A DNA stretch of 64,000 nt. It comes from Coprinopsis marcescibilis (taxonomy: Eukaryota > Basidiomycota > Agaricomycetes > Agaricales > Psathyrellaceae). The position numbers were made by a program, and so were the translations under genes. The notes beneath the pieces are model-generated. The model saw only the letters and a list, made by a program, of their open reading frames with translations. It made no database searches and had not been told where the DNA came from. The stretch spans positions 62,001 to 126,000 of the forward strand of contig ML210189.1 of NCBI GenBank assembly GCA_004369085.1, in the 5' to 3' direction. This document shows positions 13,279 through 27,501 of the stretch, piece by piece; position 1 is the first letter of the stretch, and the number at the start of each line of letters is the position of its first letter.

Positions 13279-14131
13279 TTAGAAACCCTTGTTGTGGCCT
13301 TCGGTTTCGTAGAAAGTCTGGAGTTTGTTGACGATCTTGTCGAGAGCAGCGAGCCATTTGTCGAGTTCGGTGCTGACCTTTTCCTGGGAGGCAGAGGGAC
13401 CACCGGCGGGATCGGCAGCAAGCTTAGCGTAGAAGTCTTTCCTGTACGGACATGCCTTCAACGCCACCTTCACCGATGAAAATTAGATGGGAGCGGAGAG
13501 ATCACATCAAGCATAGGGGCTACGGACCGAGAATATTCCCTTCACGACAAAGTTGTGGAATTTCTTCAGGGTGCCTTCATAGGAGCTTGAAAACGCTGAC
13601 GTGAGTTCGGCGTCGGTGTTGGCCTGTGCAAAGAGAAGAGCCTGGCAGGTAAATTGCAATCCACGGAGCAACCACAAGAGCCCTTCAGTTGCAACGCGCT
13701 TCTTTTCGCCCTTTTCGTTCTCGACTAGTTGTTCCAGAGTTGCGGACAGAGTTGGCGCTGCGAGGTAGCGAGCCTTGACTTTCTGTTGGTAGAACCCGTA
13801 AGACACAGGCATGGTTTCCCATAGTTATCAACCACAGCCCGTACCTCGATGTTACCCTTGAGGTCAGACTGTACAACGCCGAAGGCGGTACTTCCGAGTA
13901 GATCTATTGATCAAACAGCGTTGAACCTCTGTGAGGATGTCGGCTCAAAGTTAACTCACCAAACAATCTAACCAATCCTTCCGATGCCTCCAAGAATTCT
14001 GCAGTGTTGACGCCAGCGTCGTTGATCTCTACAGCATCAAAAGACTGCAACGATCGTGCGTTGTGTTAAGCAATCTTCTGATAGCTGGTTAGAGGTAGCC
14101 CCACCTTGACAGTATCCAAGAAAGGTGCCAT
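13279..14131 (-). CDS. Glycolipid transfer protein (GLTP)
   Basis: Five exons on the reverse strand: 14131-14105, 14044-13960, 13903-13845, 13782-13528 and 13467-13279, together 204 aa, the usual size for a single-domain GLTP. The lipid-headgroup site is intact: SD-LKGN-IEK carries the Asp/Asn/Lys triad, the Trp platform is in GLLWLLRGLQF, and the conserved His is in LKKFHNFVVKG. The N-terminus reads MAPFLDTVKSFDAVEINDAG and the domain continues through TAEFLEASEGLVRLFDLLGS. GLTPs move glycosphingolipids between membranes in the cytosol without a signal peptide, as here. All introns are 50-86 nt. The donor of the last intron is GTCCGT, less common but frame-required. The gene is divergent from the reductase gene starting 264 bp away. 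Confidence 0.95.
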
Positions 14132-14395
14132 TTGTTATGTGAGAGTGTTAATGGTGGTTGGAAAGGAAAAGGATTGTTTGTCGTCAACACAATCTGGGCG
14201 CTGTGGGCAGCACCTGCTACTACCGACCAATAAAGGGGCTCACCATCAATCATTTCATCTAATCTTATCTATGTATGTATCTTTCATCCAAAAAACCTGC
14301 CAAGTCACGGCACAACTCAGGCCTCAGGTCGAGTTCCATCCTTTCTCTCAGCATCGACACTCAATACTCGATACTCAGTCATATCCACCACCGCA
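14132..14395. promoter_or_regulatory. Bidirectional promoter region, GLTP / fRMsr
   Basis: Only 264 bp separate the two divergent start codons, so both promoters and leaders must fit here. The half next to the forward gene is C/T-rich, and no clear TATA box is seen. Sharing of regulation is an inference from spacing. Confidence 0.5.
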
Positions 14396-15159
14396 ATGCC
14401 ACACGCAGACTCTGCATATATCCCTTCCACGTTCGTTACCGCGTCGTTTCTTTCACTGACTTTAATTTGATGAGATTTTGCTAGTATTCAATCAAAGCGA
14501 GAGTTTTGGGACCATGTGTACACTCAAATCGAAAGCTTAGTTGACGACCAGCGAGTTTGGGTAGGCACATGAGACGGCCTGTAGCTACTAGCTTTGCAGA
14601 AACTTACACAATTACAGGTTTCCAACCTCGCAAATGCGTCATCCGTGATCTACAACTCTTTAAAAGCATTCCACCAATTCGGAGAAGGAGAAAGGGCAGT
14701 TAATTGGGCAGGTGAGGAAATGCATTGCGTTCGAGGCTAAATCTAACAATACTCTATCCAGGATTTTACATTCACGCAGATTTATTCCCCCAACCAAAGT
14801 TAGTGGCCAATGGCGACTCTCCCCCCAAAGATGTGCTGCAATTGGGACCGTTCTGCGGCAAACCAGCATGTCAATTCATCCCAGTCGGACCAGGGAAGGC
14901 CAGAGGGGTATGCGCCGATGCTTACACAAGAGCATCGACCATCCTGGTTACAGACGTAGAGGCCTACCCTGGACATATTGCATGCGATGGGGAAACAAAG
15001 AGCGAGATTGTGTGCCCGCTAATCTGGGAAACAACAGGAGAACGTAAAGTACTCGGGGTTTTGGACATGGACTGCCTAGCACTGCACGGATTCCAGGACG
15101 AGGATAAAGAGGGGCTTGAACGGATTGCTGGCCTTGTGGTGCGGTCTAGCGACTGGTAA
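14396..15159 (+). CDS. Free methionine-R-sulfoxide reductase (GAF-type)
   Basis: Four exons (14396-14430, 14485-14560, 14618-14711, 14762-15159) give 200 aa. The protein matches the fRMsr family (bacterial MsrC/YebR, yeast YKL069W): a single GAF fold with the run VNWAGFYIHADL, then LGPFCGKPACQFIPVG, RGVCADA, AYPGHIACDGETKSEIVCPL and VLGVLDMDCLALHGF. Known family members use two or three cysteines to reduce free Met-R-sulfoxide, recycled by thioredoxin. The cysteines in PACQF, GVCAD and HIACDG are all present, so it should be active. It is cytosolic, with no targeting signal. The start is set by MPHADSAYIPST, with the first intron after codon 11 (donor GTTCGT); later ATGs would cut into the fold. 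Confidence 0.93.
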
Positions 15160-15171
15160 CTGTGGCGTTTT

Positions 15172-18145
<2,974 letters not shown>

Positions 18146-18243
18146 TCGGCTCAAGAGCTCGGAAGTGGCTGTTTGGAATGAGACTTGAGCTTGCCGGCGG
18201 CAACTCCCTTTCCATCGGTGGGCGGAGCTGGAATTCTAATCTA

Positions 18244-18268
18244 CAGTCATTGATCAGCTTATGTAACA
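18244..18268 (+). repeat. Left terminal inverted repeat of the pogo element
   Basis: 25 bases, the exact reverse complement of 21242-21266, preceded by the TA target duplication at 18242-18243. Confidence 0.95.
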
Positions 18269-18747
18269 CCACCATCCAAAGTAACAAGCGAACTTTCTTT
18301 CTTCCATAGGTGCTTCAGTTTTTTGAATTATGGCAAGAAACCGGTACTAAACCAACTGTAGGGTTGATGTATACTTATAATAGTAGATTTAGCGAAGTTT
18401 GAGCTTGAGTAGAATCACACAGGACCATTATAATGCCCATTCTTTTCAAAATATCGCATAATTTATGGTGAACCCGAAATTGTTTCATGCTCGAAACCAT
18501 CATGAACAGTGGAAATCAGTGCAAACTTTGAATAAAATCGCATTAAAGGGTTCTGAACAGCCCTAATATGATGGAACTTTGAAGTCAGGATAGCATGCTA
18601 CTGAGACAAAAACAGTTGGGGATTGGGGTGGCTATTCGGAAATATGCCCACAGGCAGGGTACACATATCAATATGGTCCTTACTAGCCGCCCACCGCCCC
18701 AAAAATTATCTTTCTCCTGTACTCATCTCATCTCCAACACCTCTACT

Positions 18748-21022
18748 ATGGTAAACAAAGCAAAATCACAAGATCAGCGAGCCCGAGAGACTGCAAAAGC
18801 CAAAGAAGAACTACTACAACGGGCTTTGATGGCTTACCGCGCCGAGCAAGAGAAGCCACCTGGGGTCTCACGCAGAAGCTCTCGTGATATTTGCACCGAT
18901 TTTGAGAAGGTTTACCATTCGACGACAGGCAAGCACATCAGCCTTTGTCATGTTACCTTACTCCGGCGTCATAATGGTCACAAAAGTCGGTTGGAGGCAG
19001 GACAGGATCAGGAGTGGCTGTTGCCAGAGGAGACCAAGATCATCGTTGATTATCTTGTCAACTCAGCTCAACAGGGATTCCCGCTAAGTCACCAACGGCT
19101 CAAATATGAAGTTGACAACATTCTCAGAGCCCGGCTTGGTGATGGATTTCCTGAAGAAGGTGTTGGGAAGCGCTTTACAGAGCGGCTAGTCAAGAAGCAT
19201 GGTGACCGGTTGCGCACTGTATGGTCAACACCACAGGAGTCAAAACGGTCTAAGGCAGCAAACAAGAATAATGATAAAGCATGGTGGGATCTTTGCGGTA
19301 CCACAATCTCCGATTTCAACATAAAGCCCCACAACTTGTATGCTGTTGATGAAGTTGGATGCCAGCCTTACGGAGCGGAACGCGAGCGAGTGATCGGAAC
19401 ACATGAACCTGGGCCTCAGTATCAGCAGCGCACAGGCAATCGCGAGAATATCACTGTACTTGTCCCTATCTGTGCAGATGGCACATCTCTTCCTCCAGGT
19501 GTCATCTTCAAGGGGAAGGGTTATCAGGTCAAATGGGCCCAGAATAATCCAGCTGAAGCATCGTGTGTGATTCTCTCCATGATATTGTTGTTAAATTGAC
19601 CTCCTATTCATTTCTAACAGCATTGGATACTCGAAGAAGGGCTGGACAGATAATCAAATAGGCATTGACTGGCTTAAAATCTTTGACGCACAAACTGCCG
19701 AAAAGGCGGGGGACGAGTACCGGCTTCTACTCGTTGATGGCCATACCTCTCACTACAGCCTGGGCTTCCTCACTTACGCACGTGAACACAACATCGTTGT
19801 AATATGCTATCCATCTCACACTACCCACATATACCAAGGCTTGGATGTTGTGATTTTTGCAGTCCTCAAGCGTCGACTCAGTGCTGAACGTGATGAATTC
19901 GTTCGGACTACAGGACAGGAAATTACGAAGACAAACTTTCTTGAAATATATGGCAAAGCACACATCAGCGCCCTCACACCCGACAATATATGCCAGGCCT
20001 TCCGAAAAACCGGCGTACACCCCTTCAACCCATCCATGATCACCCGAGCTATGCTCGCCCCCAGCCAAACCACTGCGGCAACAGCCAACCTCCCCATCCC
20101 TCCACCAACCCCACTGAAGACAGTTGTAGAGATGCTGCAGAATCTTGTAATGGAAGATGATGAGCCATTGGGCACAATCCAGGAGGATGGCGAAGAGAGC
20201 GAGAGACAGCTACCCTCAGCCTCCAATGCTCAGGTAGCACGGCGAAAGGAGATTGTCGATGAAGCCGCAAAGAAACTAGCTAAAACACGGCTTAGCTGGC
20301 TTTTCAACGATGACCCAGCACATTCCAACTCACCATTCATTGAAATCCCCAAAGAAAACATTCCTGAACCATCCAAATCCCTTGCCGACACACTAAACAT
20401 CACCCCAACCAGTGAGAATGAAGCACTCCTCTTGGCGGCACTGCAAGATTTGGCCAAAAAGCACCATGCACTCACGGACAGGGTTGCCGCCCTCCAAGCT
20501 GGACAGATTTTGAACGAAGCGTACTGTGGCAAGCTTCGGAAACGATTGGCACTGAAGGAGGCCACAAAGAAACCAAATCCAGGAGCAGGAAGAATCCTGG
20601 GTGATGGACTACCACACATGCTCACTGGAGATGCATTTGTTGACCAGGTTCGGAAATCGGCAGAGGCGCAGAAGGAGAAGGAAGCGGAGGCTGATATGAA
20701 GACCCAGGCAAAGCAAGCTTGGATAGAAGCGGTCAAGGCATGGGAGGAGGCGAATGAGGAAATCGACGCAGCCAAAGAAGAGCACAAGCGAGAGGTTGCA
20801 GCTTGGGAGAAGAAGAGAGATGCTGCGAAAGCCAAGAAAACACGCTTTTCGCTGCGGAAACCTCAAGCTAACATCGAAAAAAAGGCTCCCAAGCCAACGC
20901 TCAAGTCATTCATTGCTGCTGCCAAAGCTAGAAGGGATGGGACAGACAATTCAGACAATGGAGAGGGGTTTAGCGATGTTGACAACGATTCTGAGGGTGT
21001 GAGCGATGGCGATGATGATTGA
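18748..21022 (+). CDS. Pogo/Fot1-family DDE_1 transposase, 738 aa
   Basis: Exons 18748-19562 and 19621-21022 join in frame across a 58-nt intron; without splicing, the frame stops at 19599. The start ATG 18748 (MVNKAKSQDQRARETAKAKE) is preferred; an in-frame ATG at 18595 would add 51 residues with no visible domain. The N-terminal third is a helix-turn-helix DNA-binding region with CENP-B-like character (KRFTERLVKKHGDRLRTVWS). The DDE_1 catalytic core follows: first Asp in LYAVDEVGCQPYG, second in LLLVDGHTSHYS, third in IYQGLDVVIFAVLK, all present. The C-terminal 300 residues are charged and helical (KAWEEANEEIDAAKEEHKRE), ending in an acidic tail. The enzyme should bind the 25-bp ends and integrate at TA. 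Confidence 0.93.
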
Positions 21023-21241
21023 GTTTGGGTGGCTGCGGCAATTTCCGAGAACTGTAACATTCGGTGATGGCGGCCAATTTCTGGGTCTTGGTGCGAAAAC
21101 CACTGGGATTCATATATTCCCCTCAAAGTATGTATAGATATCTGCATTATATACACCTGCAAGGGCACCACTATTGATTACAAGTCGAAAACCCTATAGG
21201 AAGGGCAAATATCCACTGAAATCTCAAAGAGAACGATTTCC

Positions 21242-21266
21242 TGTTACATAAGCTGATCAATGACTG
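21242..21266 (-). repeat. Right terminal inverted repeat of the pogo element
   Basis: 25 bases, the exact reverse complement of 18244-18268, followed by TA at 21267-21268. Confidence 0.95.
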
Positions 21267-22206
21267 TAATCTCCAAATTTATCAGAAATATTCAGGGCAT
21301 ACTATACTTCAAACTTTTGGTTAGTGCGCTGGCGCTACGTTGTCAAACGTTGGGCACCAGGTGCCCAGAAGCGAAATACTATTAGAGCGCCCAAATTGAG
21401 TCTCCAAATTGCCGTTCAGATCGGTAACAGCGCGTTCCCGAACCCTAATCTCCTCCCAATCGTTCGTCAAGACGGAAATCTCACTCACATGGGGCAAGAT
21501 AACTTGCGCCACGGGGATCATCAGAGCCCTTGAAACCCTAACTTGGACGTGGATCCTTTGACATTTTCATTTTCGGGTGAGGTTGTATGGGTTCTCCAGT
21601 GAGAATATATACAACCACAGAATTCAGAACTGAAAACGTCATCCCTGTCAGCAGTCGTCAGAAGCATTCAGGAAATGGATTTCGGCGCCGTTTCAGTTCT
21701 CTTCAACATAACCTATCCGATCAATTGAGCAAAATCGGAGGCAGTTTAGAAGATCGTTGTGAACTTCCCAAACACATCTCCCAGCCAGCCCGAACAGCTC
21801 TTCCTGGACCAGTAACAAGGATTCTAATTGACGAAGCTCGGGATTCCATGATGAAATGATGAAGTAAGACCTGTGGAAGCTCCCTTCTGCGAACTTGGCT
21901 TCACCCAAAACGGTCAGCTCAATTGTGAGGAAATATCACGCTGGGCGGCAACCGGAACAGGAGGAGACCTGAAGAGTCCTCAGACAAGGAGTTTTTTGAC
22001 GCACCGCAACATTAGACATAATAATAATAGGCAACTCACTGCCTATCGCCAAGACGGGAGCGGTCTTGATCAAGCAATTGCTTGCCACTTATCGTAAATA
22101 CTTCCATCTCTGATCTCGATGGTTTGGTAAAGACCCCGGCACAACTTCCGATGGGCGCAGCCTACTTATTTCTCATGAGATAGGCGCCTGAAACCAGTGC
22201 TTTATG
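21267..22206. other. Intergenic, transposon to first WOPR gene
   Basis: About 0.9 kb with no recognised gene. A 66-codon reverse frame at 21521-21321 looks mildly protein-like but has no family match and no splice-linked partner that I could find. Before the insertion this DNA was probably upstream of CysRS. Confidence 0.3.
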
Positions 22207-22214
22207 TATATAAG
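22207..22214 (+). promoter_or_regulatory. TATA box of WOPR gene A
   Basis: TATATAAG, ending 98 bases before the ATG at 22313. The third WOPR gene has the same octamer at a similar distance. Confidence 0.6.
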
Positions 22215-22312
22215 TGTGCGTAATGATGTATTCTGCTCTCCAGCCGACTTCCCTTCTTCCGCCAGACTCTCCTCAGCCCCCCCGCTCTCTCCCTCTCTCC
22301 CTCATATCTCTC

Positions 22313-23443
22313 ATGCAAAACCCCACTTGTGTAGCGACGTACCTCCGCACCGTCCACGAAGCGCGAATCGTCTTCCACGCAGTCGCTCTTGGGCAGCTGC
22401 CTATGGTGACAAGGCGTTTGGACTCGGATGAGCGGCGGGCTATCTCCCCTGGAAGCGTATACGTCTGGGAAGAAAGAATATCCTATAGCGATCCTAATTC
22501 ACCTGTGAGTCGCTTTCTCAATGGCCGTTGAGGGTGCTCATTTCTTCGTTACTTCCTAGTCTGGCATCGAGCGTTGGACTGACTCCATTCGATGGGGACC
22601 TAGCCGCGTGAAAGATGTATGTTATATTCCATTCTGGATGTGCACAACACCTCAGAGCTCATCGTGTGCTGAAGGAATTTCTATTCTACCACGAAAAAGA
22701 AGCATCAGGAACTGATATCAATATTCCACACTCCAAGTTGTGCGTTCATTTATATAGCTTATTGTCGTGACTGACAACGTTATGTTCTTTAGCCCGCCTT
22801 CGTCAATCCATCGGTACCCAGCATCCTTCCAGAGGGTCCCATTGATCAAGCAGACATTCTCCGTGTATGTCAGTACCCCAAGAGGCAGAAGAAAATGGCA
22901 TCTAAGTACGGCGGAGTCTATCCTACATCCCTTCTAGATCTCTGACCTTGGCCGTAGTTGCGTACTTCACGCAGGAATCTATGGGGTCCCTATACAGCAT
23001 TTGCGATCATCCGTACTACAAGCACATCAACCTCTATGTACCCCCTGGAATGTACAAGAGCGCAAGGATCACAAGACCGGGGAGACCGGATGCCACAGCA
23101 CCAGCAGCACGGTTCCCACTAATGATACCTCCCAATGAAGTCAGGTCAGGTTCCTCCGAGTCAGTGCAACCGTCGGCGGAAGACAGCGTAAATACAGCTC
23201 TCTCTCTCCCAATACATCGCGGTGCTTACTATTCCGTTTCTGTCTTAGCGGGACAGCCCAGTATCCAGCGCATCTACTAATACAAGAAAGTCCGAATCTC
23301 CCAGACTGCCCCCTTTGGAGCTTCTCGGGACATATGCCTCGCCACACGCCCGACATCCGGCAGACGAGAAGATGATCATGTCTTTCTCATTGTACGACTC
23401 ATTCGTGGAATTTGTTCCCTTTAGGGTCGAGAAACGACCCTGA
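22313..23443 (+). CDS. WOPR (Gti1/Pac2) transcription regulator A, 282 aa
   Basis: Six exons: 22313-22504, 22560-22616, 22675-22736, 22793-22905, 22958-23187 and 23249-23443. The split WOPR domain is clear: half one contains EARIVFHAVALGQLPMVTRR then SGIERWTDSIRWGPSRVKD and EFLFYHEK; half two contains VPLIKQTFSVYV and RRKWHLIAYFTQESM. WOPR proteins (Wor1, Gti1, Pac2, Ryp1) bind DNA in the nucleus and act as master switches of cell type, development or virulence; basidiomycetes carry several lineages. The last intron (23188-23248) is supported because it brings the frame to ARHPADEKMIMSFS, matching the C-terminal motif of the third copy (RRHPIDEKTLMLF). Without it the frame stops at 23280. The target genes are unknown. 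Confidence 0.88.
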
Positions 23444-25134
23444 GGTGTGGATGCTACCCCTTACAAGATGTCGGACTCGGGCTTCAGGGTATAAAGCTTG
23501 TACGGGAGCGCTGAGCGCCGAAGGACTCTGTGTGCATATGTGGACATTTTCGAAGCGCCCATCCGGATATTACTCTTAAATAAGTATTGAACGGAGTAGA
23601 CTCACTACCTACGTCCGCCACGGATCCTAGTATCCGTGTGGTGTTTGGATTGTCCTTCCGTTATATGCAAGTAGTTGAATTAGCTCCAGACCTTTTGATA
23701 TCTGTAACTAAACTGTGTCTCTGACCGCGGCAGTACAGTATGGACACTACCGTTTGTTGCTTGACGAGAACTCAAAAACAATTTAACCTTATGAAGTTGT
23801 CAAAGCCAATCATGTATTCTATCAGTCTCTGCCAGACTGGCACATACTTACTTGGGGAATCATAGATCGATCGAGACTGATAATCACGAGTCGCCAGTGC
23901 GCAAGTTACTACTATTAGTAATGACTTGCTGGTCACCGTTGCACACAGTGTCTCATTCTGTAATAGGCTGGTTGATACCATCGAGTGACATATCTCACCA
24001 GGCAGAAACAGTCACCTAGCACCACAGTTTGCGTTTCAAGCAGCCAGCAACCTTTTCGGTATATGTCCCAGGAAAGAAGTCCGAATCAAAGGTTGACAAA
24101 CGCCACACTCCTAAGCTGTCCCGCCACTGCACCTTCACTGTCCAGGCTCCCGCCACCGAGTTTAAATGCTTGCAAAGACGGATTCCACTACTCAAGTCCG
24201 AATCTACCGCAATCAACTTCAACCTTGAAAACTTCTGGGGTACGGACTTTGGTCGAATTCGGTCAATAGCCCTTTCGTATGTATCCCTTTGAATAATCAC
24301 ATCTGTCGACCCGGCTGGTCACATCCCCGAATACACATTACAAATTTCATCTCACAGAAGACCCATCGGAGCCCAAGCTCAAGAAAGCCGATTGAGATCG
24401 TTCCGGCGTTTATAGATCCTGATACTAATAAGAGCTGGTGAAGGTAACTGGGTCGCAAAGTCAAAAGGCTGATTTCTGATCTACGGTCGCGCGGACGAAC
24501 GGAGGGTTCAGCCTATCGACCAGGTGAGTGTTTCGAGAGGACATGCTATCTATGCAGCCACTGCTAATCACAGACATTGAGTACATAATTGTTATCAGTC
24601 TCTAACATTTTGAATTGGAGGCGCCTTTGAGTGGAACGGCTAAAGCCTCAATCGGCCTTTGTTTGAGTGTCAGCTTCGGGCCCGTGTTACGGTCACTGAG
24701 CGCAGAAATCTGGACTTCTGGGTTGCCTTAGTAGTGTGCATATGACACTGCGTTGTCGCCGTGGGCAGTCAGGTTACTTGGTCTACCAAGACGACACCTC
24801 AATAATTCCAATGGGAAGGAAGAGAGTTCTCATGAATTCAATAGGGAAGTGTGACAGGCGAAAGGGACAGTCACTAAGAACTGTGAAGAGTGAGAAGAGG
24901 GTGCATTTTGAAATCTGATGAATACGGAAAATCGCGGTGGGTGTGATTCCCGGGCTTAAGATATTTAAGTTGTAGAGTAAATAGGGTTTTCCTGGGTTCA
25001 TCGAGATCTGAAAGAACGTATCGAGTTCGTAATCTGCGAATGTTTCTGGGTTGGCGACGGGAATGCATGAGTACAAATTTGTCCACGCCAGGGAACGTCT
25101 TCTTCTGGCATGCCGTGATGGCTCCCCACAACTT
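23444..25134. other. Intergenic between WOPR genes A and B
   Basis: About 1.7 kb. An 87-codon forward frame at 24029-24292 reads somewhat like protein but matches no family and has no evident exons joined to it. Nothing else is supported. Confidence 0.3.
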
Positions 25135-25141
25135 TATATAT
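25135..25141 (+). promoter_or_regulatory. TATA box of WOPR gene B
   Basis: TATATAT located 58 bases before the ATG at 25200. Confidence 0.5.
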
Positions 25142-25199
25142 CTACCTGCTTTCTCCTTCTTCAGGCCCTTTGCCACCTCCTTTGCGGAGCTGTACTATA

Positions 25200-26882
25200 A
25201 TGGTTCACGCCCAGCAGCCAACATGCACCAATACACGCATTCGTTCGACTCAAGACACTCACAAGATATTCTATGCTGTTCAAAAGGGTCTCCTCAACAT
25301 GGTTACTCGGCGTCTTGACGCAGATGAACGTCTTGCTCTCCGTTCCGGCTGCGTCTATGCCTGGGAGGAGCGCGGACCTCACAGCGAAATCACTGGGCTC
25401 GGGATTGAGCGCTTTACAGAGGGACGACGATGGACGCCATCACGAGTTCGCGACGTAAGTTGTCATCATCTGTCTGCTGTTCGATCGTGCTGTGGGGTCT
25501 TCTTATGCCCCATTCCTGCTTCCGACGGTAACTGATATCCATTTGCAGGAATTCCTTTTTTACTATGAGAGGTACATGCCAACACCGGATGGAAATTCTA
25601 GCCAGGGAGGGTGAGTGTGCAACATCTTCGCAGAGGGACAGATGCAATCCAACTTTTGTACTTCAGGCCTCATACGGAAGCTAAACCTCCCCGAGACTGG
25701 GAGCCTATGGTCAAGCAGACATACTCCGTCTGGGTAGACACGGAAAACGGGCGGAGGAAATGGCATCTTAGTGAGCGTCGTCTGCATTAGCTCGGTCATT
25801 CACAAATCTGACGGTTGCTGGCAGCTGCGTACTTCACTCAGGGGACCATTGATCACCTCGGTACAGTGGACGATGTTCCTGACTTGAGCGACTTGGTGGT
25901 GCCGGAGGGACTGTTCAAAAGCACAAGAATTGCGGGGAAAACTCGTGCAAAGACCGATGAGGCTCGGTCAGAAAGTTCGAAAACTGTTACCAGAACATAT
26001 GCTGCGTTCCCTTCTCCATACTCCACAAAGCCTCCCAACTACGGCAACAGTAAGCCCGTGCTCATGCATGAGCCATATCCAAATGCTGGGACCTCGAACC
26101 ACGGACAGAGACAGGATATTCAGCCACCTCCAGTAGACACAAATTCTCGACATTCCAGGTCGCCTCAACGACACTCCCCCTCATCCCTGTCCCCAGCGAC
26201 CCCTGTGGCTCGCTCTCAATATCCCTCGGACCGAGCAGCCTCACAGACCTACGGTGACAAGCTCAATTTGTCGCACCCTCCAGTTCCAGGCCCGCCTGGA
26301 CATGAATCCGATTCCCACCAGCTCATGCATCGACCCCTGCATCCGCCCCTGCAGACTGGTAAGAATTCCGTGAACGATCCAGGACATATAGGTCGGTCTC
26401 TAATCCGGAGAACGGGACCGTTACTCATTACTATCACTACAGCAACCTTTGTTCCTCCGAACGGTCGCTGGAGCGGCGATAATTCTATGACCAACCCACT
26501 GTACGCTTATCAAGGCCTCAATCACTTCGAACATGACGGCGATGTTACGCAACCGACCGGGTACGCTCTCCCGGTGCATCCAGACCAGGCCGCAATACAC
26601 CCTGCTGCACCTCAGTCTTACCGCCAACAGATGAATGGATATGTTCCATACGACGACCGTACAGGACATTCACAAGCCATCCCCACCCCAGCAATCGATG
26701 TTCCTCTCTACGAGCTGAGTCCAGATACACACATGAACACTCTGGAACAGAGTTCTCCTCGGCCCTTTATCGCCCTGGCACCTCTCAATTCCTTAAATCG
26801 CCAGCATCCCTACAAACGAAACCACATTGATGATAAGGCCCTTCGTATGATTCAGGCGGCTTCCGTTGCACCTCCATTGTAA
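25200..26882 (+). CDS. WOPR (Gti1/Pac2) transcription regulator B, 464 aa
   Basis: Exons 25200-25454, 25549-25610, 25667-25770, 25825-26358 and 26443-26882. WOPR half one reads KIFYAVQKGLLNMVTRRLDA, then GIERFTEGRRWTPSRVRD and EFLFYYER; half two reads MVKQTYSVWVDTENGRRKWH and LTAYFTQGTIDHL. The intron after the RRKWHL codons interrupts the same point in all three copies. The C-terminal half is long, Pro/Ser/His-rich and probably disordered, and ends with the family tail RNHIDDKALRMIQ. Intron 4 (26359-26442, 84 nt) is in frame and free of stops, so an unspliced 492-residue form is possible; clean GTAAGA and CACTACAG sites favour splicing. Nuclear DNA-binding regulator by family. It lies 1.8 kb downstream of copy A in the same direction, consistent with tandem duplication. 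Confidence 0.88.
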
Positions 26883-27501
26883 CCGACGCATTAATGCATT
26901 CTATGACTCGATACTTACTGGGACACTCCAGAAACAGTTGCGTCCTGAACGCCTCAACCCTCAGGCAGCGAAGTATACTGCTCAAGCAACATTAACTTTA
27001 TTGCCAGAATGATTTCTCAAGGACAATACACTGCACAAACTTCGCATTTACTTATTTCTTATTGATACGTTGTTGTTGTACTACTTATTCATACTTCCTC
27101 GCACGTTTGTTTTCACCTCAGGGGCTCGCATTGTACGAAAATGCATGTATTTGTTCGACTAATATTCCGTAAAAAATATGCAGAACGAGCAAAATCTAGA
27201 GTCCAAACATGTCTGAAGATGAGAGTGATTACGCTAACAGAGCTAGTGCGAAATGGTGGACCGGAATAACGCGAGTGTTAACTCGATTCTCGGGGTCGTA
27301 GATATATATGTTGCTGGATGAAAACCCTTTAGAATTAAACGAGACGAGACAATGGAATGAGTGAAAGAGCCTAAAATTAAATGGTGCGTGGTGGTTATGC
27401 TGAATAAGATCAGAAAACAGAAAACTTGGGGAAACCATGCATGCGATGCTGTGATAGTTGATGTAGGGACGTTGTGGGAAAGGTGAGTTAATCGTGTGGA
27501 T
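26883..27501. other. Convergent intergenic region
   Basis: Holds the 3' ends of WOPR gene B and the TFIIA gene. No other gene or repeat is visible. Confidence 0.4.

Larger units (their letters stand above)
18244..21266 (+). mobile_element. Fot1/pogo-type DNA transposon, apparently complete
   Basis: A 3,023-bp element with perfect 25-bp terminal inverted repeats (18244-18268 and 21242-21266, outer ends CAGTCATTGATC) flanked on both sides by TA (18242-18243 and 21267-21268), the target duplication of the Tc1/mariner superfamily. It contains one transposase gene, intact after removal of one 58-nt intron. The near-perfect ends and open frame suggest recent insertion, and the copy may be able to move itself. 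It sits 97 bp upstream of the CysRS start codon and is transcribed away from it, so it has displaced whatever lay further upstream. Confidence 0.92.

Noticed and set aside
18595..18747. Longer transposase start at ATG 18595
   Set aside because: It would add 51 residues with no domain character; the ATG at 18748 begins the basic DNA-binding region. It remains a possibility.
20230..20835. 201-codon reverse frame inside the transposon
   Set aside because: It is antisense to the transposase C-terminal region, whose repetitive charged codons create open antisense frames.
21321..21908. Two short reverse frames that might form a gene upstream of the transposon
   Set aside because: I could not join them with acceptable splice sites into one frame and found no family resemblance.
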